A stretch of DNA of 64,000 nucleotides from JBBQVS01 sp964657325. GTDB lineage: Bacteria > Chloroflexota > Ktedonobacteria > Ktedonobacterales > Ktedonobacteraceae. The stretch covers positions 1 to 64,000 of the forward strand of contig CAZZVE010000008.1 of the NCBI GenBank assembly GCA_964657325.1, in the 5' to 3' direction. Under the pieces are notes generated by a model. The model made no database searches. It worked only from the letters and a program-made list of their open reading frames with translations, and was not told the DNA's origin. The translations under genes and the position numbers were made by a program. This document shows positions 1 to 9,982 of this stretch, piece by piece (the first letter of the stretch is position 1; every line of letters starts with the position of its first letter).

Positions 1-4
1 TTAG

Positions 5-3000
5 TTAAATTACTATATCCCATCCTTGGCGAATTTCTACCGCACGACGTATGATCTTGTCTTTCAGGGAGGTATCTTGAACTGAGGGACTCGTAATAAT
101 TCTGTTACCCTCAGGAAGTATTTCGAGTTCGCTAAGGCGAGCAAAAACAGCCTCCATAGCTTTATTAGGGTTTCGGAAAAACTGGCTCCCACGAATACGC
201 TCAAAACGCCAGCCCAAACGCTCTAAGATGGCTTGACGAGCCATATCTTCTGCTAGTTTCTCGATTGAATGCCAGCGGTCTCCATCACACTCGACAGCAA
301 GACGTTTACCGTTACCCTCAACAACAAGATCAATACGGTACGCCCCAACGTGCCATTGAGGAAACACACGGTAGCCTGCCTGCATTAATATACGAAGCAC
401 CTGTTTCTCAAACTCAGACTCCACTTTGTGTTCTTGCTCTGCAAGTTCTACCGCAAACGCTGTAGGATTTTCAGCATGAAGGATGAGACGCTTGCGAATG
501 TCACCGTCTTTTAAGTTCGTATTAGGGTCTAAAGAGTGTACTACCCACATTTGATCACGGGCGCGACTCGCTGCGACATTAAAACGTTTTTTATACATGT
601 AGTCATAGCCGTCTTCGCTGCGAAGAGTGAGAGGACCATTGCTGTCTGCGATATCGACCATGGAGAGAAGGATAACGTCGCGTTCGTCACCTTGAAATTG
701 TGCTGGACTCCCACATAGTATCTCTCGTCTTGTATATTCTGTTTCTGTCAGATACTTGCGGAGTAACGTATCGATGTAAATCGCTTGTTCCTCTTTAACC
801 ATTGAGATGACACCGAAACTCGCATCTCGATATACTGATTGCTCTGTCATAGCTACAAGGAGCGATGCAATAGTTTGTGCCTCTTCTTCGTTGCAATAAC
901 CCTTTAATTGGGAAGCTTTTACCGCATACGCAACTGTTGGAGGAGTATACCGAACCTCACTATCATCCCTTAGGGGCTTTATCTTGCCTTGATAAGACAA
1001 GTTATTGCTGAATTGGATAATGGGCGAGACACAGCGAAAATGTTCTTGTAAGCAAATAGGCATTCCATAGGCAATTTTTGCTAAATCGTAAATGGAAAGT
1101 TTTCCGTCGTATATTTTTGCGGAAGGAATATCTTGTAAGTGTTCATCAATGAGACGCTCTATATCTTCGACTTTCTGTCCAATAGCAAGAGGTGTTACCT
1201 GCTCGTGATCTCCTACCACTATGACTTGTTGACCCATATATAATGCAACTAACGCTTTAATGTCTGCTTGACTTGCTTCATCAATAATAACAACATCGAA
1301 ATGGTTGTGACGTGGATCGAAGTTTTGCACAACGCGATTTAATGGCATAATCCAGACTGGGACTGCTGCCTGGCACATTGGCATGCGTTTTCGGGCCTCC
1401 GTACGCATTCTCGCTGCCCTTTTTCCAGTTCCTTTTCCGATTTTACGTGTAAATTCTTTCCATTCTTGCAATGCACGACGTTGCTCTTCTGTTGTGCGCC
1501 TCACTCGGCCTACCCACGCCTTTTTTTCGACTAGCTCTGTGGTGATGCTACGTAGTGCGCTACTTAGTTGAGTAATATGGTCTTGTAAGTCTTTCAATGA
1601 GAGGTTTGCACGTCTATCTAACTCATCTGAAAGTTGTCGCCAAAGCCATGCTGCTTCTGGATTATTTGGAAGCTCTTGTTTACCATGAATACCATCACGT
1701 CGTCGAATAGCTACTGCCCATTCAGGCGCATTGAGGTCCAGTTTTTCTAAGAATGTTGAACGATATCGAAGTTCTTTGTGATTGTTGTGTAGCTCAGCAA
1801 GACGTGCATATGCTTCTTGATAGGTTTGAGGATTATACGAGGTAACTGCATCACATAACTTTTGTACAACCTCTGTTCTTGTGGAGCTGTTAATTATTGC
1901 TTGTAACGTGTTGCGAAATTCTGATAGGGTTGTTTCATTTACTTCATATAAGTGACGATTAAACTCTGCATTGATAATAGAAGAAAGTTGTGTTCTCACA
2001 ATTTCACGTATCCCTAAGATGTCACTATACTGTGTCATATCAGTAGGCATTTCTATCAAAAGTTTTTCCCATAAAAGCCCATATTCTATCAAATCATCTT
2101 TCAACGGCTTCCATATAGTTGTATACCAGTCCAAGCATTGACGAAGTTGATAAACAAAGGGCATACAGAGGGGTTCAGGCTCTAGTCCAAGTGTTACTGC
2201 ACTTGGTCCATCTAGCACTGCCATTTGCCTTTCCCAACGATCTACTAAATTTTCTCTTGCTAAGATCAATTCCATCTGTCCATGAAGTGCCTGAAAGTGT
2301 TCGAGAGTTTCAGGGGTGTATCCTTTCACACGCGTTTTCTCGATGTATGTTTTCCAATCTTTATGTAGGAAAAGTGTAATTGTATTAATTCTTCCACCTT
2401 GTTCGAGATGCTTTATAAGCTCCCCTGATAGTGTGAGGAGTTTCTGCAACGAGTTTTTCCTATATTCGTCTGGAATAACGGGGTTATATTCAAGGCAACG
2501 AGCATAATTTTGAGAGGCGAGCGCACAAACATGCTCAATCTTTACGATGAGTTCTTCCCATGCTTTGCGGTGCGACCCTTCCTCTCGACCCGCCATAATA
2601 GCTTCTAAACGCCAGCGTTTTACGTCTTCTAATACTTCTCCAGCCTGTAGGATACGATGTTGCAAAATCACAAGCGTTTCAGCGGAAATAAATTTACTCC
2701 TTCGTATCCAAATGTTCTTACGATACAGTAAATCCTCTTTGAGAAGTCTGCTTCGTTCTTCTGACAACTGCGCAAAGGTTGCGGGAACTAATAATGTTTC
2801 TATGCTGGGAAGACCGAGAAGTAACTCTTTCTCGTCTTTCATGGGAACTGTTACGTTCGTTTGATATAAATGAAGTAGTTCGTCATAAGACAAAGGGATG
2901 GGTGCCCCTGGTGTGATCGGTGCTGGTATCCAATTTAGTGTTTCTTGATGCTTGGCAACAAAGCGTGCTGCTTCTGACGGAGTATACCGTTGTCCTGCAA

Positions 3001-4537
3001 CGATGATAGGTTCATACTCGCTATTACGAGCTTCTTTAAGTTGTGTACGAGCTTGCTGTAGTTGATTTAGTATAGCAAGACGTTGACGAGTAAGTGTTGC
3101 GGAATCTCTTTCAAGCTGATTACTATTGGCACGTGAGAGTTGTTCAATGATGGCATCAATTGCATTTTCCAACTGCTTTCTATTATCATCTTCTAACACA
3201 CTTACGCATAATGGTTGCAGTGGCTTTACAACTTTCTCGCGCAACACTTTTAAAGCCTTCGACGTGTGGCTGGTAACAAGTACGCTTTTACCTTCAGCAA
3301 GAAGATGGCCCAAGATATTAGCAATTGTATGAGTTTTACCTGTTCCTGGCGGTCCCTGTACTACAACTGATCCACGCCTTTCTAAATGACGTGCGATTTC
3401 TAGTTGTTCAGCATTGGCTATCTTGCTTAACAGGATATGTTCGTCCTCTCCGTTTGGAGAATAGATAGAGGCATCTGAATCACTTTCTTGCTTATATATA
3501 CTTGTATTGCTCATAACAAGGCTTCTTACGGAATCTGGCAATGAGGGACTGGTTTGTATTGCTTCCAAGATGGCTTCTATAGCGGTATTAAAACCAAGTG
3601 TGCGTTCTCGCAAGAAGAGGACAGGATCACGTGTGATGAGTGGAATACTTTTATCTTGTTGCGAAACAACTTTCTCCGAAAACCTGCCCTTTGACGAAAG
3701 TTGATTGACTAATCTTTGCAAGAAACTCGATGTACTATCTCCATCAAGAGGATGCCACTCTCCTTGCTCGAAATCTTGGCGACTCAGTGCTATGTCTTTC
3801 GCGCTGACTTCGGAAAGTGTCTGAAACAAGGCTGTGTAAAGCTCTGGTATATGCTCCGTCTCTGTTAGCGTAAATTCAGGAACTTGGGGATCAAAGTGTA
3901 GATTTAAACGAGCGAGTAGTACAGGATGATGAATTCCAGATGTAGTTTTGGGATACCATGAAATAATACCATCTCCTACTACTAACTCTATACGGTCTCC
4001 TTCGCGCTTGAGGCGCGCACTCATATCATAAAGATGCTTATAAATTTCTAGTACCTCTCTGTTGAGTTTTTCTTGCTCTATCCAGGTTGCTCGTTGCATA
4101 ATCCAATTGTCAAAAAGCCTTTGGCGTTTCGTGTTACCAGCAATATCGGCTTCTTCAAGGAATTCAACGGATACTATCTCCTTATCAGGTTGCTGCCAAT
4201 TGTTCTGAAGAAATGATGCAATTTCTTCTGGTGGCTCTGGACAGGGTGCTATTTTAGGTCGCTTGACTTTTAACACGAAATCGTTATCGTTTTCTACTCT
4301 TTCTTTCGTAGGTGTTGTAGAAGAAATATTTCCTTGGTCCACTCTTGTGCCAAGACGTATGCACGGATGATTGGGAAAATCATGGAACCACATTGTCCAT
4401 GATTGAGCTTCTATATTCTGCTGAATAGGATTTTGTAGTTGATTAAATGATTGCACATAACGAAAAACTTGAGTAAGTTTTGAGCGTACCTGATCGAGTG
4501 AAGTTTGGCTATCGGCTTGATTATACACTTGAGTCAC
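5..4537 (-). CDS. SF1 (UPF1-like) helicase fused to a C-terminal Vsr/DUF559-type nuclease
   Basis: Large protein of about 1,510 residues. A Walker A (GPPGTGKT) lies near residue 395, a Walker B with DEASQ near 1085, and an SF1 motif VI (NVAASRARDQ) near 1325, as in AAA_11/AAA_12 helicases of the UPF1/Dna2 type. Between Walker A and B is a long Glu/Arg-rich insert of about 600 residues, probably coiled coil. The last 120 residues carry FEKQV, RIDLVV and VECDGD, the E-D-ExD pattern of Vsr/MTES_1575-like (DUF559) nucleases. I place the start at GTG 4537 because GGGGGAGAG lies 8 bases upstream; an in-frame ATG at 4570 has no such site. It is likely a nucleic-acid remodelling and cutting enzyme, and a defence role is possible but unproven. 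The substrate cannot be told from sequence. Confidence 0.85.
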   Translation of the reverse strand: MTQVYNQADSQTSLDQVRSKLTQVFRYVQSFNQLQNPIQQNIEAQSWTMWFHDFPNHPCIRLGTRVDQGNISSTTPTKERVENDNDFVLKVKRPKIAPCPEPPEEIASFLQNNWQQPDKEIVSVEFLEEADIAGNTKRQRLFDNWIMQRATWIEQEKLNREVLEIYKHLYDMSARLKREGDRIELVVGDGIISWYPKTTSGIHHPVLLARLNLHFDPQVPEFTLTETEHIPELYTALFQTLSEVSAKDIALSRQDFEQGEWHPLDGDSTSSFLQRLVNQLSSKGRFSEKVVSQQDKSIPLITRDPVLFLRERTLGFNTAIEAILEAIQTSPSLPDSVRSLVMSNTSIYKQESDSDASIYSPNGEDEHILLSKIANAEQLEIARHLERRGSVVVQGPPGTGKTHTIANILGHLLAEGKSVLVTSHTSKALKVLREKVVKPLQPLCVSVLEDDNRKQLENAIDAIIEQLSRANSNQLERDSATLTRQRLAILNQLQQARTQLKEARNSEYEPIIVAGQRYTPSEAARFVAKHQETLNWIPAPITPGAPIPLSYDELLHLYQTNVTVPMKDEKELLLGLPSIETLLVPATFAQLSEERSRLLKEDLLYRKNIWIRRSKFISAETLVILQHRILQAGEVLEDVKRWRLEAIMAGREEGSHRKAWEELIVKIEHVCALASQNYARCLEYNPVIPDEYRKNSLQKLLTLSGELIKHLEQGGRINTITLFLHKDWKTYIEKTRVKGYTPETLEHFQALHGQMELILARENLVDRWERQMAVLDGPSAVTLGLEPEPLCMPFVYQLRQCLDWYTTIWKPLKDDLIEYGLLWEKLLIEMPTDMTQYSDILGIREIVRTQLSSIINAEFNRHLYEVNETTLSEFRNTLQAIINSSTRTEVVQKLCDAVTSYNPQTYQEAYARLAELHNNHKELRYRSTFLEKLDLNAPEWAVAIRRRDGIHGKQELPNNPEAAWLWRQLSDELDRRANLSLKDLQDHITQLSSALRSITTELVEKKAWVGRVRRTTEEQRRALQEWKEFTRKIGKGTGKRAARMRTEARKRMPMCQAAVPVWIMPLNRVVQNFDPRHNHFDVVIIDEASQADIKALVALYMGQQVIVVGDHEQVTPLAIGQKVEDIERLIDEHLQDIPSAKIYDGKLSIYDLAKIAYGMPICLQEHFRCVSPIIQFSNNLSYQGKIKPLRDDSEVRYTPPTVAYAVKASQLKGYCNEEEAQTIASLLVAMTEQSVYRDASFGVISMVKEEQAIYIDTLLRKYLTETEYTRREILCGSPAQFQGDERDVILLSMVDIADSNGPLTLRSEDGYDYMYKKRFNVAASRARDQMWVVHSLDPNTNLKDGDIRKRLILHAENPTAFAVELAEQEHKVESEFEKQVLRILMQAGYRVFPQWHVGAYRIDLVVEGNGKRLAVECDGDRWHSIEKLAEDMARQAILERLGWRFERIRGSQFFRNPNKAMEAVFARLSELEILPEGNRIITSPSVQDTSLKDKIIRRAVEIRQGWDIVI

Positions 4538-4982
4538 TAAATTTTCTCTCCCCCTAAATTCCCTAACCACAAATATATAAATTGCAGTTCAACGCTCTAT
4601 TTCAGACACCAAATATATTTAGCATCTTTCCTCTGCTAATTTAGCTTCCTTGAGTATAGCAACACACAGTTCATGCATCAATACTACATATTGATGATAT
4701 ACGACAAGGATATATCATAGCCAACGCGAATGAATGTAGTGCTCTGTAGAATTCTTCACTAGGCATTTTTCGTTGCTGCCTCTGAACTAGTGAATTGTTT
4801 CTTCCCAATTGCCTGTGAGATATTGCTAATTTAATGCGTATTCATATAACAACGATGAGTTCGCGTTCTTTACGAACTATCGAGTGCTGCAAAACGCTAT
4901 TTGTTTGAAGGAGTATGTATCACTCCTATCGTAACTGACTCGCTTTTCGTCTTTTGAGATTGTAGTTATTTTTGAGGAGGAC
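4538..4982. other. divergent intergenic region with several dyads
   Basis: This 445-base stretch separates the helicase from the oligopeptide operon and must hold promoters for both. I see no gene in it. It holds three dyads: 4694-4718 (listed separately), 4858-4878 (AGTTCG / CGAACT, 9-base spacer) and 4909-4927 (AGGAGT / ACTCCT, 7-base loop). The last two would lie in the leader of the binding-protein mRNA. Confidence 0.6.
4694..4718. promoter_or_regulatory. 25-base dyad, possible operator
   Basis: Perfect 8-base arms ATGATATA and TATATCAT are separated by 9 bases. A weak plus-strand promoter reading overlaps it: TTGATG at 4691-4696, 16 bases, TATCAT at 4713-4718. It could therefore be a repressor site for the oligopeptide operon, but no cognate regulator is adjacent. 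Confidence 0.35.
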
Positions 4983-6680
4983 ATGATGTTTCAAAAGCCT
5001 AAGCCTCGGTTCTCAATGATCGGCTTCTCCCTGTTGACCATGTTTCTATTGGTGCTGAGTGCTTGTGGTGCCACCGGCACTCCGACTACTAACAATGGGA
5101 ACAACAACAATAGTACTCCTGTGAAGGGTGGTACATGGGTTGACGACATTCCGAACGAGCCTGATTCGCTGATACCGAATGGCAGTTCACAGACGTTTTC
5201 TGCTCTTGTGGATCAATCAATTTATTTGCCATTGTTCGTCGGTGACTATAACGGCAAAATCATTCCTGGTGCCGCAACAGAGGTGCCTACGCTCCAAAAT
5301 GGAGATATTAGTGCCGACTTCAAAACATACATTTTCAAGATGAAGCCAGGTTTGAAGTGGTCTGATGGCCAGCCCTATAACGCGGACGATGTTCAATTCA
5401 CAATCAATCTTTGGAACAATCCCAAGTTTGGCGCCGCGAATACGCTCGGCTATGATTTGGTGACATCAACTGATGTGTCCGCAGATAAACTCTCGATCAC
5501 CCTTCATTTGAAGACGGCTTTCGCTCCATTTGTCTCATTGTGGACAGATGGAAAGAGTGCTCCTATGCCGAAACATCATTTTGCAAGTGTCGATCCTGCT
5601 TCTATCCTGAAATCAGCTGACAACCTGAATCCGCAAGTTGCCAGTGGTCCTTTCATGATGAGCGAGAGCAAACCAGGCGATCACTATACTGTTGTGCGTA
5701 ACCCCAACTACTACCTTGCTTCTCAGGGACTTCCGTACCTTGATAAGATCGTGTTTAATGCTGTTGCAAGTGAAAACACTATCTTCAAAAATCTTCAGGC
5801 TGGCTCTATTACCTCGTCCTGGTTTCTGGATGTAAGTAAGACGAACTCGTATAAGGGTTTAACGAACTACAAGCTCGCCGTGAATCCTAATGCTTCAAAC
5901 TACGAGGTATCAATCTTCAACTTCAAGAACCCCATTCTTGGAAAAGACCTTGCAGTGCGTAAGGCTATAGCGATGGCGATTGACCACGATGCGCTGATCA
6001 AAACTGCGCGCTTAGGGCAAGCAACTCCTTTATGTACTGATCATGGGAAGTCTCTCATTCCCGGCTACCAAGCAGATGCACCTTGTCCTAAGTTTGATCC
6101 AGCTGCCGCGAATACAGCTTTGGATCAGGATGGTTGGGTAAAGGGTTCTGACGGTATCCGCACAAAGGGTGGTCAGAAACTAGAGTTCCATTATGCAACT
6201 ACAACTGGTAAACCGTGGCGTGAAGCTGATGAACTGATTATACAGTCTGACCTTCAGGCTATTGGTGTCAAGCTCGACATTCAGAACTATCCATCCAGTA
6301 CCTTCTTTGGTACGTTTATGCCTACCGGAAAACACGATATAGCCGAGTTTGAAAACTCGTATACCTATGACTCCGACGATGCCTCGATTCTGGCGTGTAG
6401 TCAGCAGGGTACGAATGGACAAAACTGGAGCTTCTACTGTAATCCTCAGATGGATAAGTTGCTCACCCAGGAACAGCAAACCGTCGATCCGAATGCACGG
6501 CAGCAAGCATTCAATGCCATTCATCAGATTGAACTCACTGATTTCCCATTCGCGATTCTCTACAGCCCAGCAGACCTTGGTATAGCCAAGACCACAGCGC
6601 ACAACTATGGTCCTGGACCTGAAGGTGCAAGTGAGACAATCGGTCTAGACAAGTGGTGGTGTTCAGGTGGGAAGTGCTAG
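4983..6680 (+). CDS. oligopeptide/dipeptide ABC transporter substrate-binding lipoprotein (SBP_bac_5)
   Basis: 565 residues. A basic N-terminus and hydrophobic stretch end in a lipobox LSAC (residues 25-28), so the mature protein would be a membrane-anchored lipoprotein. An Asn/Gly/Thr-rich linker follows. The body has family 5 features: GLKWSDGQPYNADDVQFTIN near 130 and VRKAIAMAIDHD near 325. It would capture peptides, or possibly another family 5 ligand such as nickel or sugars, and deliver them to the permeases downstream. GAGGAGG at 4974-4980 fits ATG 4983 or the adjoining ATG 4986. It is the first gene of a five-gene transporter but is separated from the permeases by 242 bases with a stem-loop and a second promoter. 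Confidence 0.93.
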   Translation: MMFQKPKPRFSMIGFSLLTMFLLVLSACGATGTPTTNNGNNNNSTPVKGGTWVDDIPNEPDSLIPNGSSQTFSALVDQSIYLPLFVGDYNGKIIPGAATEVPTLQNGDISADFKTYIFKMKPGLKWSDGQPYNADDVQFTINLWNNPKFGAANTLGYDLVTSTDVSADKLSITLHLKTAFAPFVSLWTDGKSAPMPKHHFASVDPASILKSADNLNPQVASGPFMMSESKPGDHYTVVRNPNYYLASQGLPYLDKIVFNAVASENTIFKNLQAGSITSSWFLDVSKTNSYKGLTNYKLAVNPNASNYEVSIFNFKNPILGKDLAVRKAIAMAIDHDALIKTARLGQATPLCTDHGKSLIPGYQADAPCPKFDPAAANTALDQDGWVKGSDGIRTKGGQKLEFHYATTTGKPWREADELIIQSDLQAIGVKLDIQNYPSSTFFGTFMPTGKHDIAEFENSYTYDSDDASILACSQQGTNGQNWSFYCNPQMDKLLTQEQQTVDPNARQQAFNAIHQIELTDFPFAILYSPADLGIAKTTAHNYGPGPEGASETIGLDKWWCSGGKC

Positions 6681-6733
6681 CCAGTAGCTAACGAGGAGGT
6701 ATAGGTCTCCTTTCGTTACAACAAAGTCGTTGT

Positions 6734-6786
6734 AGAAAAGTGTCTTTGTATGACTTCCCATAGGATCTCATCGAGGACACTTTTCT
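6734..6786 (+). terminator. stem-loop after the binding-protein gene
   Basis: Perfect 11-base arms AGAAAAGTGTC (6734-6744) and GACACTTTTCT (6776-6786) enclose a 31-base loop, followed by TTTA. A looser hairpin (AACGAGGAG with CTCCTTTCGTT) lies about 40 bases earlier. There is no strong U tract, so partial termination or 3'-end protection of the binding-protein mRNA is as likely as full termination. Confidence 0.45.
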
Positions 6787-6844
6787 TTACTGCAATGATG
6801 TGGTAAAAAGAACACGAATTTTGCGAATTGTACTGAAAATAGTA

Positions 6845-6872
6845 TTGATGTAGCAACAAAATATGTTATACT
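6845..6872 (+). promoter_or_regulatory. candidate promoter for the oligopeptide permease genes
   Basis: TTGATG (6845-6850) and TATACT (6867-6872) are spaced by 16 bases and lie 50 bases before the first permease start. This would let the permease and ATPase genes be transcribed separately from the binding protein. Confidence 0.45.
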
Positions 6873-6922
6873 ACGGTCTACATCATTTCCCGTCCTTTTA
6901 GTCATTTCTACTGGAGGTACGC

Positions 6923-7885
6923 ATGGGAAGATACGTTATCAGAAGGTTGTTACAGGCAATTCCGTTATTGCTCCTCGTTTCTGTTTTCATGTTTTTGTTG
7001 ATTCATGCTCTCCCTGGTGGTCCAGAACAAGTCATATTTAATCCTCATCTCTCTCCTGCGGGACGCGCTGCGCTACGTGCCAGATTTGGCCTTGATGATT
7101 CTTTGCCCATTCAATATCTGAAGTGGCTAGGGAACATTATAACCGGTAATTTTGGCTTCTCGTTTGCTACAAATCAACCAGTATCACAAATTCTGTCAGA
7201 ACGTTTCCCTGCTACGCTAGAGTTATTTGGGCTAGCATTTGCGTTAGCATTAGTCTTTGCGATTCTGCTCGGTATCATTTCGGCGATTCGTCAAAATACA
7301 ATCACAGATTATGTATTGACAACGATCTCTTATTTTGGCATTGCAATGCCTGCATTTCTGCTCGGTATTTTCTTGCAAGATATTTTCGCGGTGCAGTTAC
7401 GCTGGTTGCCAGTTTCAGGAACAAGTACATCTGGAATGACATTTGACGCATTCAACACGTTCCTAGATGGCTTTCTGCATATCATTCTCCCAATGCTGAC
7501 GCTTTCGATCCTCTTTATCGCAGGTTGGAGTCGCTATATGCGTTCCAGTATGATTGATGTTGTGAAACAAGACTACATTCGTACCGCACGTGCGAAGGGC
7601 GTGAATACAACATCTATTCTCTTGGGTCATGCTTTGCGTAATGCTGTTATTCCACTCATTACCGTTGTTGCTATCGACTTTGGTTCTGTTGCAGGTGGCG
7701 CAGTGTTAACAGAAGGTATTTACGCATGGCCCGGTATGGGATCGCTCTTTCTTGGCTCACTTGACAGCCGCGACTTTCCCGTTCTTTTAGCGATCCTCGT
7801 TCTAAGTGCTATTCTTGTGGTTTCGTTCAACTTGATCGCGGACATTCTCTATGCTGTTATGGATCCACGTATCCGCTACTCATAA
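6923..7885 (+). CDS. oppB: oligopeptide ABC transporter permease, DppB/OppB type
   Basis: 320 residues, the usual length. The N-terminus (GRYVIRRLLQAIPLLLLVSVFMFLL) is the typical first membrane helix of OppB/DppB proteins, followed by the periplasmic stretch LPGGP and a five-helix binding-protein-dependent permease core. The EAA loop is DYIRTARAKGVNTTSILLGHALRN near residues 215-240, where the ATPases dock. CTGGAGG lies 7 bases before ATG. It is the inner-membrane partner of the OppC-like protein encoded 31 bases downstream. Confidence 0.92.
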   Translation: MGRYVIRRLLQAIPLLLLVSVFMFLLIHALPGGPEQVIFNPHLSPAGRAALRARFGLDDSLPIQYLKWLGNIITGNFGFSFATNQPVSQILSERFPATLELFGLAFALALVFAILLGIISAIRQNTITDYVLTTISYFGIAMPAFLLGIFLQDIFAVQLRWLPVSGTSTSGMTFDAFNTFLDGFLHIILPMLTLSILFIAGWSRYMRSSMIDVVKQDYIRTARAKGVNTTSILLGHALRNAVIPLITVVAIDFGSVAGGAVLTEGIYAWPGMGSLFLGSLDSRDFPVLLAILVLSAILVVSFNLIADILYAVMDPRIRYS

Positions 7886-7916
7886 ACTTGGTGTCTCGTA
7901 AAGGAAGGAGACAGAC

Positions 7917-8852
7917 ATGGACATATCTCAGCAAGTCAACGCAACACCAGTAGAGGATGATGAGCCGTTTATGGAATTGACTCCAGCTTTAGTACAAAAG
8001 CGTCGGAGTCAGGGTCGTATCATCTTTGATCGTTTTGTTCGCAATAGAGCGGCAATTGTAGGAGCGGCATTCCTCATTCTTTTGGTCCTCTTTTGCTTTC
8101 TTGGTCCACTTATCACAAGACATAATCTGCCTGACGCTCTTCATGTGAATGATGCCCTGCAACCTCCAAATGCAACGTATCCATTCGGTACAGACGATGT
8201 GGGACGAGACCAGTTCGCGCGTGCCATGTCAGGTGGGCAAATATCGTTGTTTGTTGGGTTAGCATCGATGCTTGTGTCTCTTGTACTTGGTGTTAGTATT
8301 GGTGCGTTCGCAGGCTTTTATGGTGGTATTGTTGATAACTTACTTATGCGTTTCACTGATATTGTGTTATCAGTACCTCTCTATCTTCTGCTTTTTGTCC
8401 TTTCCGCTTCGTTCAGTGATGGCTCGCCAAGGAGTGTAATCTTTTTGATTGCGATCTTTGGCTGGACCTCTTCCGCGCGTCTTGTGCGTGGCGAATTCTT
8501 AGCTATGAGGGAGCGTGAGTATGTCCTCGCGGCTCGTACCATTGGAGCAGGCAATTTGCGCTTGATGTTCCGCCACATTTTGCCGAATGCAGCTGGCCCT
8601 ATTATTGTCAACGCGACTCTATTGATTGGAACGAATATCATTCTTGAGTCGGTCTTGAGTTTCTTTGGCTTCGGACTGCATCCACCGACTTCAAGTTGGG
8701 GCAATATGGTTTATGCTGGTCAAAATCTATTTGATACCGCACCATATCTCGTGTTTACACCGGCGTTGCTCATCTTCTTCACTGTGCTGAGCATCAACCT
8801 CGTGGGTGATGGCTTGCGTGACGCTCTTGACCCCTATATGACAGAACGGTAA
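7917..8852 (+). CDS. oppC: oligopeptide ABC transporter permease, DppC/OppC type
   Basis: 311 residues. A cytoplasmic N-terminal tail of about 35 residues is followed by a helix (AAIVGAAFLILLVLFCFLGP), the PFGTDDVGRDQFARAM motif typical of OppC/DppC, and the permease core with the EAA loop EYVLAARTIGAGNLRLMFRHILPN. AAGGAAGGAG precedes the ATG. It would form the heterodimeric channel with the preceding permease. Confidence 0.92.
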   Translation: MDISQQVNATPVEDDEPFMELTPALVQKRRSQGRIIFDRFVRNRAAIVGAAFLILLVLFCFLGPLITRHNLPDALHVNDALQPPNATYPFGTDDVGRDQFARAMSGGQISLFVGLASMLVSLVLGVSIGAFAGFYGGIVDNLLMRFTDIVLSVPLYLLLFVLSASFSDGSPRSVIFLIAIFGWTSSARLVRGEFLAMREREYVLAARTIGAGNLRLMFRHILPNAAGPIIVNATLLIGTNIILESVLSFFGFGLHPPTSSWGNMVYAGQNLFDTAPYLVFTPALLIFFTVLSINLVGDGLRDALDPYMTER

Positions 8853-8887
8853 TAAGAGAAAAGATAGCTTTATAAGGAGTAACGACT

Positions 8888-9970
8888 TTGGGAGAGTATC
8901 TGCTCGAAGTGCAAGACCTCAAGACCTACTTCAAAGTGAAGAGTGGTCGGGTGCGCGCAGTTGATGGCGTCACCTTTGCTGTCAAACCAGGAGAAAAGAT
9001 TGCGATTGTTGGTGAGAGTGGTTGTGGCAAGAGTGTTACCGCGCTCTCAATTATGCGCCTTGTCGCTCAACCACCCGGCGAATATGCTGGAGGGAGCATT
9101 CTGTTTCAGGACCAGGACATGCTTGAACTGCCAGAAAGTGCTATGCGTCATATACGCGGTGGTCAGATCGGCATGATTTTCCAGGACCCGATGACTTGTC
9201 TCAATCCAACAATGAATGTTGGGAAACAGATCGCCGAGGGACTGAAAATACATTTGAAGTTGAGTGATGGTCAGGCGCACAAACGGGCGATGAACCTGCT
9301 TGACCAGGTTGGCATTCCTGATGTGGCGAACCGTATCAATGCCTATCCGCATCAGTTTAGCGGCGGCATGCGGCAACGTGTCATGATCGCAATTGCCCTT
9401 GCGTGTAATCCTAAACTGCTGATTGCTGATGAACCAACAACCGCACTTGATGTAACGGTACAGGCACAAATTCTCGAACTCATTAGCGGAGTCTGTCGAG
9501 ATTTTGGTACTGCTCTTGTGCTCATCACACACGACCTGGGAGTTGTCGCGGGTATGGCTGACCGCGTAGTCGTCATGTATGCGGGTAAGGTTGTCGAAGA
9601 GGGACCAACTGAAGAGATATTTGCGAACCCACGGCATCCATATACGCTTGGTCTCCTTGGTTCTGTGCCACGTCTGGACGAAAAGCGTGATGAGGAGTTA
9701 AGAACAATCGAAGGCGCGCCGCCTGACCTGTTGAATCCTCCCACTGGTTGCCCCTTCATGCCGCGTTGTTTTTATTCGCATAGTGTGTGTCGTGAGATGC
9801 CTCCGCTCGATCCTGTTAGTGGCAATCTAGCACATCGTAAGGCGTGCTGGCCCGATATAAGCGATCCTAAAGAGCAAGAGCGTGCCGAACGCAGACGCCT
9901 TGCTAGAGTGGAGGCACAACGCGAGAAGAGCATGCAAGCCGCCAATAGTGAAGTACTACGTTCATCGTAA
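8888..9970 (+). CDS. oppD: oligopeptide ABC transporter ATP-binding protein, OppD/DppD type
   Basis: 360 residues. Walker A is GESGCGKS, the signature is FSGGMRQRV, Walker B is LLIADEPTTALD, and the C-terminal oligopeptide-ABC extension carries CPFMPRCFYSHSVC, whose cysteines form an iron-sulfur cluster in some relatives. The start is TTG at 8888, supported by AAGGAG 10 bases upstream; no ATG or GTG fits. It would hydrolyse ATP for the transporter together with the OppF-like ATPase encoded 12 bases downstream. Confidence 0.92.
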   Translation: MGEYLLEVQDLKTYFKVKSGRVRAVDGVTFAVKPGEKIAIVGESGCGKSVTALSIMRLVAQPPGEYAGGSILFQDQDMLELPESAMRHIRGGQIGMIFQDPMTCLNPTMNVGKQIAEGLKIHLKLSDGQAHKRAMNLLDQVGIPDVANRINAYPHQFSGGMRQRVMIAIALACNPKLLIADEPTTALDVTVQAQILELISGVCRDFGTALVLITHDLGVVAGMADRVVVMYAGKVVEEGPTEEIFANPRHPYTLGLLGSVPRLDEKRDEELRTIEGAPPDLLNPPTGCPFMPRCFYSHSVCREMPPLDPVSGNLAHRKACWPDISDPKEQERAERRRLARVEAQREKSMQAANSEVLRSS

Positions 9971-9982
9971 GGAAGTAAAAAG

